Assembly (NCBI GenBank): GCA_013153675.1
Contig: JAADEA010000021.1
Coordinates: forward strand, 1-7,252
Reading direction: 5' to 3'
Source: Campylobacterota bacterium
GTDB lineage: Bacteria > Campylobacterota > Campylobacteria > Campylobacterales > Sulfurovaceae
Length of the DNA stretch: 7,252 nt
The position numbers and the translations under genes were made by a program. Below the pieces are notes generated by a model. The model saw nothing but the letters and a program-made list of their open reading frames with translations. It was not told the DNA's origin and searched no databases. Shown here piece after piece: positions 1-5,401 of the stretch. Numbering within the stretch: position 1 is the stretch's first letter; the number at the start of each line of letters is the position of its first letter.

Positions 1-17
1 GTAGCTTTGTGTAATTC

Positions 18-54
18 GTAGAACAACCAGACCCGACTTTAAGGGGATTGAGAC
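18..54 (+). CRISPR. Probable last intact repeat of a CRISPR array (trailer end)
   Basis: A 37-bp stretch ends in GACTTTAAGGGGATTGAGAC. Seen: the 3' end ATTGAGAC closely matches the ATTGAAAC-type 3' end of many type I/III repeats, which becomes the 8-nt 5' handle of crRNA. The CTTTAAGGGG core is also common in such repeats. A related sequence follows exactly 74 bp downstream, as expected for a 37-bp repeat plus a 37-bp spacer. Inference: the array is transcribed on the + strand, bases 1-17 are the end of a preceding spacer, and most of the array and any cas genes lie to the left of the window. The left boundary at 18 is a guess because only one good copy is visible. No cas gene is seen here. 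Confidence 0.5.
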
Positions 55-91
55 TCTGCATTTTGGAGAGATAAATAAAGAATACCGTAAG

Positions 92-128
92 ATTTCATAG
101 ATAAACCCAACTTTAAAAGGAGGAAAAT
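92..128 (+). CRISPR. Degenerate terminal CRISPR repeat
   Basis: Aligned without gaps at a 74-bp offset to the unit at 18-54, the 3' part (105-128) matches 31-54 at 16 of 24 positions, including ACCC-ACTTTAA. The 5' 13 positions match poorly (4 of 13). A decayed final repeat is a usual mark of the trailer end of an array. The intervening 55-91 would then be the last spacer, 37 bp. The GGAGG inside it could by chance look like a ribosome binding site, but no reading frame follows it. Confidence 0.35.
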
Positions 129-135
129 CGTTAAG

Positions 136-160
136 TAAAGGCAAATTGTTTTGCGTTTTA
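136..160. repeat. Small inverted repeat / hairpin
   Basis: GCAAA at 141-145 pairs with TTTGC at 150-154 around the loop TTGT. Beyond a G-G mismatch, AAA 137-139 pairs with TTT 156-158. It is not followed by a clean T-tract on either strand, so it is not an obvious terminator. Confidence 0.4.
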
Positions 161-170
161 ACCTCTCTGC

Positions 171-200
171 CAAAGTAGTGCAATTATGCACATCACTTTG
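171..200. repeat. Inverted repeat CAAAGT...ACTTTG with inner stem
   Basis: The outer arms CAAAGT (171-176) and ACTTTG (195-200) pair perfectly. Inside, GTGC (178-181) pairs with GCAC (188-191) around the six-base loop AATTAT, leaving a 1/3-base internal loop. The element could be an RNA hairpin or a protein-binding palindrome. No function can be assigned, and no T-run follows. Confidence 0.45.
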
Positions 201-241
201 TCCCCACTCAATCACCAAGTTAAAGCAATTTATCTGCTAAA

Positions 242-313
242 GTCTTAAGGGCTTTGCCTATATTTGCGGCGATGCATTTATGCGAAAGCTTTCGCATAGC
301 ATACGCTTAAGAC
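242..313. repeat. Nested long inverted repeat with perfect 20-bp palindrome
   Basis: The core TATGCGAAAGCTTTCGCATA (279-298) is a perfect 20-bp palindrome. The pairing continues outward after a three-base bulge (276-278): GATGC 271-275 and GC 269-270 pair with GCAT 299-302 and CGC 304-306, with A303 bulged. The outermost arms GTCTTAAG (242-249) and CTTAAGAC (306-313) are perfect complements, sharing C306 with the inner stem. There is no T-tract on either side, so it is not a typical intrinsic terminator. It may be a structured RNA, a recombination or transposon end, or an operator. Confidence 0.55.
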
Positions 314-570
314 CATACTTTGATAGAAAGAAGATTAAATAGTTATTGATATTACTACTATATCCCTTACTGTAAAACCAATATTTTATAAAAAGACCCC
401 ACTTAAAGTAAAAAATCATAAAGTGCTTTATAATTCTCTAAAAAATATTTATTTTACAAAATTTTAACTTCTTTATACCATCCACAAAAAAAACTCTACT
501 TTAGAAAAAACGAATTAAAACCCAAGCTTTTTCTTTTGCAATATTTTTTAATCAAATCCTAATTAATAAC

Positions 571-576
571 TATAAT
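571..576 (+). promoter_or_regulatory. -10 box TATAAT upstream of the hydrolase gene
   Basis: This is a perfect sigma-70 type -10 hexamer, 30 bp before the TTG start, in a T/A-rich region. There is no convincing -35 TTGACA at the right distance. Campylobacterota promoters commonly rely on the -10 box with periodic AT-rich upstream DNA, which fits. The expected transcript start is near 583. Confidence 0.5.
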
Positions 577-593
577 ATAAAATCTTGCTTATT

Positions 594-599
594 AAAGGA
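594..599 (+). promoter_or_regulatory. Ribosome binding site AAAGGA deciding the TTG start
   Basis: AAAGGA ends six bases before the TTG at 606. No in-frame ATG exists until codon 78, beyond the nucleophile elbow, so this site decides in favour of the TTG start. Confidence 0.6.
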
Positions 600-605
600 A
601 AGTGA

Positions 606-1166
606 TTGAATCCAAAAGAGGTCTATTTCCTTCCTGGCAGAAGAAGCAAACTTACAGGAACAATTGGACAAATAATCTCTGATCTTGGTTATAAGATTTA
701 TGGAAGAGAAGTTTTAGGAGAATTTGAGGTCTATCCTATCCAAAAACAAATTGAAATTATCGCCAACGATATAAAAAGTAACTTTTGGGATAAAGAGGCA
801 AAAATTATAGGCAGATCATATGGTGGATATTTAATTATGCATACTATAATAGAACTCTTACCAGATATTTTTCCTGGAAAAATATTACTTTTAGGTCCAG
901 TATTAGGCAAATCTCACTTTAGAAAAGGATATTGTTCAAGACCTCCTCGTGCTTATAAACTCTTAAAATATGCAAAAGAGAAAAAATTAGATCCATTTAA
1001 TATTGAAATATACACAGGAAAAGAGGATATTGGTTGTGATTATAAATTGGCAGAAGAGATATTTAAAGATGCTAAAAATAGCAAGCTACATATTTTAGAA
1101 AATATTACTCACTACTTTCCACATGAACTAAATTATCAAATAATAAAGAGTTTCTTAGAGAGCTAA
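606..1166 (+). CDS. Small alpha/beta-hydrolase fold protein
   Basis: This 186-residue protein has the layout of a compact, single-domain, probably cytoplasmic alpha/beta hydrolase of the YqiA/RBBP9-like size class. Seen: an N-terminal strand plus loop VYFLPG; a nucleophile elbow GRSYGG with Ser71 (G-x-S-x-G); the strand KILLLGPVLG around 92-101; TGKEDIGCD, offering Asp141 (or Asp145) as the acid; and ITHYF with His169. A full Ser-Asp-His triad is thus present. There is no signal peptide or membrane segment. Family knowledge suggests an esterase or thioesterase type hydrolase, but the substrate cannot be told. The start is TTG with AAAGGA six bases upstream and a TATAAT promoter, so the gene is probably transcribed alone. 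It is the only + strand gene, and its TAA directly abuts the stop of the convergent protease gene. Confidence 0.8.
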   Translation: MNPKEVYFLPGRRSKLTGTIGQIISDLGYKIYGREVLGEFEVYPIQKQIEIIANDIKSNFWDKEAKIIGRSYGGYLIMHTIIELLPDIFPGKILLLGPVLGKSHFRKGYCSRPPRAYKLLKYAKEKKLDPFNIEIYTGKEDIGCDYKLAEEIFKDAKNSKLHILENITHYFPHELNYQIIKSFLES

Positions 1167-2234
1167 TTATCTTCTCTCTTTCAATTTAACCTTAAAAACT
1201 TTTCTCTCTTTTCCTCTTAATACCTCAACTTTTAAAATATCCCCCACCTTATGCTTTTGCAAAATTTTATAAATATCCTCAATCTTTTTAACTTTCTCTC
1301 CATCAATTTTTTTAATAATATCTCCAAGAGCCAACAATCTTCCATCTGGAGAGATCTCCATTCCAATTAAGCCAGCATCATAGGCTCCACTTCCTCTTAC
1401 AACTCTAACAATAGCTACCCCTTTTATTCCATATCTCTCTTTTACATATCTATTTAAGCCTTTATCTATAATAATGCCAAGCCATGGCTCTTTATAATAA
1501 CCATACTCCTTTAGTTGTTCTATAACACTTTTTACTTTATTTATAGGAATAGCCAAACCTATTCCAGCACTCGATCCAGAAGTAGAATAGATTGCAGTAT
1601 TTACCCCTATTAACCTACCATCTAAATCTAAAAGAGGTCCTCCAGAGTTACCAGGATTAATGGCTGCATCTGTTTGAATTACATTATATATTTTATATCC
1701 ATCTCCTGTTACATATTCTCTACCTAAAGCAGAGATAATCCCTCTTGTTAATGTCCAATCAAGACCAAAAGGATTTCCAATTGCAAGCACAAATTGCCCT
1801 ACTTTCAAATTGGAACTATCCCCAATTTTAGCTGGTTTTAAAAGTTTAGATGGAGCATCTATCTTTAAAAGAGCCAAATCATACTGAGGAGCCACACCTA
1901 TTAATTTAGCATTAAAAGTAGCACCACCTTTTAATCTAATAATCGCATCGCTTGCTCCCTTTATTACATGATAATTAGTGACAATATCTCCATCTTTATC
2001 CCAAACTATTCCACTTCCAGCACCTCTTGGAATCTCATAAATATTTCTTGTATAAGGATCTAAAATCTCTTTTGCAGTAGTAATAAATACAACCGAATCT
2101 TTATTCTTTTCAAAAACACTAATAACTCTATTTTGACAAGATTTACATCCATCTTTTGAGCTTTTATTAGCAAAAAGTCCTACTACCAAAATCAAAAATA
2201 TCAACGCTACAATATTAAAAGTATATCTTTTCAA
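1167..2234 (-). CDS. Membrane-anchored HtrA/Deg-type serine protease, one PDZ domain
   Basis: This is an S1C (trypsin-fold) periplasmic quality-control protease. Counting from the TTG at 2234 (355 residues): one hydrophobic segment at about 7-21 (signal anchor); a C-K-S-C pair at 30-33 just outside it; a protease domain with catalytic His89 (TNYHV), Asp119 (YDLAL) and Ser197 (GNSGGP); and a single PDZ domain at about 250-353. The last resembles the Deg1/HhoA type, with an insertion before LGDIIKKIDG. Length and anchor recall DegS rather than the two-PDZ DegP/HtrA of about 470 residues. Start choice: TTG is preceded by AAGGAAG at five bases and overlaps the upstream stop as TTGA. A longer GTG start at 2264 adds ten residues but has no binding site and a 34-bp overlap. 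It is the last gene of the minus-strand string. The regulatory target, if DegS-like, is unknown. Confidence 0.92.
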   Translation of the reverse strand: MKRYTFNIVALIFLILVVGLFANKSSKDGCKSCQNRVISVFEKNKDSVVFITTAKEILDPYTRNIYEIPRGAGSGIVWDKDGDIVTNYHVIKGASDAIIRLKGGATFNAKLIGVAPQYDLALLKIDAPSKLLKPAKIGDSSNLKVGQFVLAIGNPFGLDWTLTRGIISALGREYVTGDGYKIYNVIQTDAAINPGNSGGPLLDLDGRLIGVNTAIYSTSGSSAGIGLAIPINKVKSVIEQLKEYGYYKEPWLGIIIDKGLNRYVKERYGIKGVAIVRVVRGSGAYDAGLIGMEISPDGRLLALGDIIKKIDGEKVKKIEDIYKILQKHKVGDILKVEVLRGKERKVFKVKLKERR

Positions 2235-2950
2235 TATGTCTTCCTTTTCATAGCTTTTAACCACCTTTGTAAGAAAGTTATTCTATCTACTCTTTTTGCT
2301 CCTAAAGCAAATTTATATTCCATATATGGATGACCAAGATTCCAAAACTCAAATCCTCTATCTTTTAAATAGTTAGCAAGAAGTACCATTTGAGCTTTAC
2401 CATAATTTCTAAAATATTTCTCTTTAGAGCTAAAGCCGCTTAAGCTTGTATATGTTTTTTTAATAATATATCCAATTTCTCCTGCTATTGGAACTTTGCT
2501 CTCTTCATCCCTAATTAAAACAGAAATTACTCTAAAATATTTTTTACCTTTTGCATTAACTCTATTTAAAGTATCTAAATATTTATATGTGAGCCAACTA
2601 TTTTTATGATAGTTATTAATTCCTAAAAATGCATCTTTTAAATCAACTGAAATCTCTATTTTTAAATCTCTACTTTTAATTAATCTTTTTACATTTCGCT
2701 CAATATGCAAATTATCAAAATCCAATATGGCATAACTTCTTTGTAACTCTGGCAATAAAATCTCATTTTTTCCAAATGTTTCAGTAGCTGCTATAAAGCC
2801 CGCCTTAGCTTGAGCAATATAAAACTCAGCAGAAAAATCATCACTCCAATAATAATCATGCTCTAAGTCATGATAAATCTCTAATAGAGCAATAGGATCT
2901 TTTAATACTTTTAAAGATAAATACTTTATAGTAGATGGTGCATTACTCAT
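2231..2950 (-). CDS. Divergent leucyl/phenylalanyl-tRNA-protein transferase (Aat)-like protein
   Basis: This 239-residue protein aligns from about residue 33 to 230 with the E. coli Aat sequence as remembered. FYIAQAKAGFIAAT matches Aat's LLMAYQRGIFPWF region; LHIERNVKRLIKS matches LHISRSMKRFHKR; SWLTYKYLDTLNRV matches TWITRGVVEAYHRL; KAQMVLLANYL...ALGAKRVDRITFL matches the C-terminal K-TAL...SLGACEIPRRDYL. Aat transfers Leu/Phe from tRNA to N-terminal Lys/Arg, marking proteins for ClpS/ClpAP. Oddities: the WWSP motif is LLPE here, the position of catalytic Glu156 is Phe173, and DCQ (Gln188) reads Leu-Gly-His (205-207). Classical activity is therefore doubtful. The fold is shared with GNAT and FemX-like aminoacyltransferases, so another acyl transfer is possible. 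The ATG at 2950 has only a weak binding site and lies 12 bp after the DUF89 gene. Its end overlaps the protease start. Confidence 0.72.
   Translation of the reverse strand: MSNAPSTIKYLSLKVLKDPIALLEIYHDLEHDYYWSDDFSAEFYIAQAKAGFIAATETFGKNEILLPELQRSYAILDFDNLHIERNVKRLIKSRDLKIEISVDLKDAFLGINNYHKNSWLTYKYLDTLNRVNAKGKKYFRVISVLIRDEESKVPIAGEIGYIIKKTYTSLSGFSSKEKYFRNYGKAQMVLLANYLKDRGFEFWNLGHPYMEYKFALGAKRVDRITFLQRWLKAMKRKTY
2240..2246 (-). promoter_or_regulatory. Ribosome binding site AAGGAAG for the protease TTG start
   Basis: AAGGAAG lies inside the last codons of the Aat-like gene, five bases before the TTG at 2234. It supports the shorter protein over the GTG at 2264 and implies translational coupling through the TTGA overlap. 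Confidence 0.6.
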
Positions 2951-2962
2951 ATTAGAATTTTA

Positions 2963-3814
2963 CTACACTTTTTGATTTTTTTTAAATACAATAGAACCAA
3001 CCTTAGCTCCAACTCTTTTTGAGACTACCTGACATTTAACTTTAAATAGAAAAAACAATCTATTATCATCAATACCCTCCATTGTCTCAAAATTACCCAT
3101 ACCTTTTGCCAAAATCAAATCTACTCTATTATAGACTTCTTTAGCCTCATTATTAGCTCTATCATATATAAATCCTGGTGTATCAACGCCACTATCTATT
3201 ACTATCATCTCTTTATCTAATCCATCCTCTATTGCTTCATTATAAGTAATATCGTTAATTATAGGTTTACCTCTTGTAAAATAGTATATTGTCAAATTTG
3301 TAAATTTGTTTTTAATTAAAGTTGCCATCTTTGCATCAAAGATGTCTTCTCCTGCATTATCACCAATAATTAGGAGCTCTTTAGCATTTTTTAACTCTTT
3401 TTCAAATAAAGCTATATCATTAATTTCAAAAGAGGTTGTAAAAATATTTTCAACTTCTTTGTCAATATCAAACATAACTTCTGTGGCAAAATCCATTACA
3501 TTACCAATAACACCAATTTTTAATATATCTTCTAAATTATCCTTTTGGGGAACTCTTTTTAATATCTCTTTTGCCCTTTTTCTTGATAATTTTTTAACAT
3601 CTTTATAAATATCATCTTTATTTAAAATTTTTGCAATAGAAGGATATAAAATAGCAGCTGCTTCTGGAGGAGTTTGTTTTACATTTATAGAAGATAAGAC
3701 TTTAGCACTATTTTGCATAACTTTAAATTTCTCATCTTTTGGAAGATCTAAAATATTTGCAGCTCTTAGAGTTTGATTATAAAGACACAATAGACACTCT
3801 GGCTCCATCAACAT
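2963..3814 (-). CDS. DUF89 / ARMT1-family damage-control phosphatase
   Basis: At 283 residues this matches the bacterial/archaeal subfamily of DUF89. Seen: an N-terminal C-x-x-C (Cys7, Cys10), typical of that subfamily; a mostly helical N-terminal region; GNVMDFA (104-110); the signature GDNAGE (151-156), whose Asp and Asn are metal ligands in known members; RGKPIINDIT (181-190); IDSGVDTPG (206-214); and KGMGNFETM (237-245). Family knowledge: metal-dependent phosphatases acting on damaged or excess phosphometabolites such as sugar phosphates and phosphopantetheine derivatives. The substrate of this one is unknown. The ATG at 3814 is preceded by AAGGTG at a five-base spacing, overlapping the dapF stop, so translation is probably coupled. 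An ATG two codons later is a weaker alternative. Its place among envelope genes is unusual and may only reflect co-transcription. Confidence 0.85.
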   Translation of the reverse strand: MLMEPECLLCLYNQTLRAANILDLPKDEKFKVMQNSAKVLSSINVKQTPPEAAAILYPSIAKILNKDDIYKDVKKLSRKRAKEILKRVPQKDNLEDILKIGVIGNVMDFATEVMFDIDKEVENIFTTSFEINDIALFEKELKNAKELLIIGDNAGEDIFDAKMATLIKNKFTNLTIYYFTRGKPIINDITYNEAIEDGLDKEMIVIDSGVDTPGFIYDRANNEAKEVYNRVDLILAKGMGNFETMEGIDDNRLFFLFKVKCQVVSKRVGAKVGSIVFKKNQKV

Positions 3815-3823
3815 ATTAACACC

Positions 3824-4576
3824 TTATAAATCTCTTGTAATCTCAGCAATAAATGTTTTGGTAACTTTTCCGCCAAATCTATATATTCCATCTTTATATT
3901 CAAAATAGAGCTCATCATTACTTTTTGGAAAAACTACACAAAGATCTCTTGCCATCTTCTCTTCTCTTGCTCTTACATAACAAGCCATCATTCCTGTTCC
4001 ACAAGCTAATGTCTCATCTTCTACTCCTCTTTCATATGTTCTTACTCTCATCTCATCTTTAGATATAGTATAAATATTTACATTTGCATCATATTTTTTT
4101 CTAAGAGCCCTTGCCATATCTAAATCAAACTCTTCAATTGAATCTCTATGAGATACTAAATGAGGAACCCCAGTATCAATTAGCCACCAATTTTCTCCAA
4201 ACTCCTCTATATCTTTTTGAATAATTTTTGGAGGAAGCATATCTGTTACTACATAAAGTCCATTTACCTCAGCTCTTATAACCCCAGCTCCTGTTAAAAA
4301 TTCTGCCCTATTATTAATACTAATTCCTTTTTCTACTGCATAGTGAGCTACTGCCCTTGTAGCATTTCCACACATTGTAGCTTCACTTCCATCACTATTA
4401 TAAAACTCCCACTCAAAATCATACTCTGGATGAGGAACAAGAACCACCATTCCATCTGCTCCTACTCCTCTGTGTCTATCGCATAAAATCTTAGCTAACT
4501 CATTTCTTTTCTCTTTTTTATTTGAATGAAAGATTATAAAATCATTACCATTTGCATCATATTTTGTAACCTTCAT
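3824..4576 (-). CDS. dapF: Diaminopimelate epimerase
   Basis: DapF converts LL-diaminopimelate to the meso form in the cytoplasm, the last-but-one step to lysine and the supply of meso-DAP for peptidoglycan. Counting from the ATG at 4576 (250 residues, normal length for short DapF): KYDANGNDF at the N-terminus, RGVGADG (36-42), NSDGSEATMCGNATRA with catalytic Cys69, DTGVPHLV (134-141), and the second catalytic cysteine Cys192 in ACGTGMMA. Both halves of the pseudo-symmetric fold are present. Start choice: AAAGGG lies five bases before this ATG. A GTG two codons upstream (4582) is open but sits directly on the binding site. A 48-bp gap separates it from murB, the widest gap in the string, and could hold an internal promoter. 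The DUF89 gene follows after 9 bp. Confidence 0.97.
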   Translation of the reverse strand: MKVTKYDANGNDFIIFHSNKKEKRNELAKILCDRHRGVGADGMVVLVPHPEYDFEWEFYNSDGSEATMCGNATRAVAHYAVEKGISINNRAEFLTGAGVIRAEVNGLYVVTDMLPPKIIQKDIEEFGENWWLIDTGVPHLVSHRDSIEEFDLDMARALRKKYDANVNIYTISKDEMRVRTYERGVEDETLACGTGMMACYVRAREEKMARDLCVVFPKSNDELYFEYKDGIYRFGGKVTKTFIAEITRDL

Positions 4577-4624
4577 TACCACCCTTTATATTTTGCTTTT
4601 ATAATAATAACAAAAGTTTCGATT
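4577..4624 (-). promoter_or_regulatory. murB-dapF gap with ribosome binding site and possible internal promoter
   Basis: Read on the minus strand, the gap is very AT-rich. It contains -10-like hexamers (TATTAT at 4601-4606 and 4604-4609, TATAAA at 4598-4603) and ends in the dapF binding site AAAGGG (4582-4587). No -35 element is clear, so a separate dapF promoter is only a possibility. Confidence 0.25.
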
Positions 4625-5401
4625 TTAATCTTGCTTTAAAATTTTAACCTCTTCTTCTAATAAGATACCATACCTCTCTAAAACCTTATCTTTTGCTAAA
4701 TTAATAAGCTCCATTGCTTCGCTAAACTTCCCACCCCCTAAATTTATTAAAAAATTTGCATGAATATTGCTCCATGCCATATTTCCAACTCTTTTCCCTT
4801 TTAATCCAACACTTTCAATCAATTTCCCTGCAAACTCTCCTTGTGGATTTTTAAAAAAAGACCCAGCACTTGGCTCTTTTGGCTGATTCTTTCTAAGATT
4901 ACTTAATTTTTCTAAAAGTTCATTATCAAAACCAAAACTTATTTTAAATCTTGCTCTTTTTATTACTCCCTTAATATCCGTATATCTATAACCATATTTT
5001 ATTTCTGACTTTTTATACCATCTATTATCAATAAAAACTTCCTCTAAAATATTAAATATCTCATACTCTTTTACCCCCGCATTCATTTGTATAAGCCCTC
5101 CAAGAGTTCCAGGAAGCTTCCCTAAAAATTCAAACCCTGCTATATTATTTTTTTTTGCAAAAGAGATAATTCTTCCACTTTTAGTAGCTCCACCTATCTC
5201 TATATAATCTTTAAATATTTCTATATAATCAAACTTTTTACTTAAAATTGCCAATTTAGGAGGGTTTGGAGATATTAATAGATTATTCGCACCGCCAACT
5301 AAAAATCTATCACCTATCTTTTCATCTTCTATAACATCTACTTCTATTTTTGGACCAATCTTAATAGAACTATATTTAGAAAAATCTATTACTCTTTTCA
5401 A
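4625..5401 (-). CDS. murB: UDP-N-acetylenolpyruvoylglucosamine reductase
   Basis: MurB is the FAD-dependent cytoplasmic enzyme that reduces UDP-GlcNAc-enolpyruvate with NADPH to UDP-MurNAc, the second committed step of peptidoglycan synthesis. At 258 residues it is a short MurB, as in Campylobacterota. Seen: FAD-binding VGGANNLLIS (35-44); GFEFLGKLPGTLGGLIQMNAG (89-109), the classic flavin loop; GYRYTDIKG with Arg139 at the substrate-site Arg position; PSAGSFFKNP with the proton-donor Ser181; LIESVGLKGKRVG; and the C-terminal LLEEEV carrying the conserved Glu. The start is TTG, overlapping the deacetylase stop as TTGA. GAGG lies three to four bases upstream and AAGGAG further back. An A9 run on the coding strand (5148-5156 in window coordinates) lies in codons for Ala-Lys-Lys-Asn. 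Confidence 0.96.
   Translation of the reverse strand: MKRVIDFSKYSSIKIGPKIEVDVIEDEKIGDRFLVGGANNLLISPNPPKLAILSKKFDYIEIFKDYIEIGGATKSGRIISFAKKNNIAGFEFLGKLPGTLGGLIQMNAGVKEYEIFNILEEVFIDNRWYKKSEIKYGYRYTDIKGVIKRARFKISFGFDNELLEKLSNLRKNQPKEPSAGSFFKNPQGEFAGKLIESVGLKGKRVGNMAWSNIHANFLINLGGGKFSEAMELINLAKDKVLERYGILLEEEVKILKQD

Larger units (their letters stand above)
129..570. other. Non-coding stretch, structured then AT-rich
   Basis: No open frame with a credible start, binding site and protein-like composition is visible on either strand. The left part (to about 320) is clearly richer in G+C by hand count (27 of 60 bases at 241-300) and contains three hairpins, annotated separately. The right part is very AT-rich (10 G+C of 60 at 421-480), with only a minor 6-bp inverted repeat ATAAAG/CTTTAT at 418-431. 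No tRNA, rRNA or recognised riboswitch was found. Confidence 0.6.

Noticed and set aside
130..162. Integron attC-like ends (GTTAAGT ... TTTTAAC)
   Set aside because: The spacing of about 33 bp is too short for an attC site, the second box does not fit RYYYAAC, and there is no cassette structure or integrase.
242..256. Another degenerate CRISPR repeat (TCTTAAGGGCTTTG against CTTTAAGGGGATTG, 10 of 14)
   Set aside because: It is out of phase with the 74-bp spacing and better explained as an arm of the nested inverted repeat.
279..298. Intrinsic transcription terminator
   Set aside because: The palindrome is strong, but no run of T follows on either strand, and no gene ends nearby.
418..431. 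Small palindrome ATAAAGTGCTTTAT as an operator
   Set aside because: Six-base AT-rich arms are expected by chance here, and it lies about 150 bp from the nearest promoter.
2234..2264. GTG start for the protease at 2264
   Set aside because: It has no binding site at a proper distance and a 34-bp overlap. The TTG at 2234 has AAGGAAG at five bases and a stop/start overlap.
3306..3608. 100-residue open frame on the + strand
   Set aside because: It is antisense to the DUF89 gene, has low-complexity Ser/Ile/Phe-rich composition with no motif, and is a shadow of the real gene.
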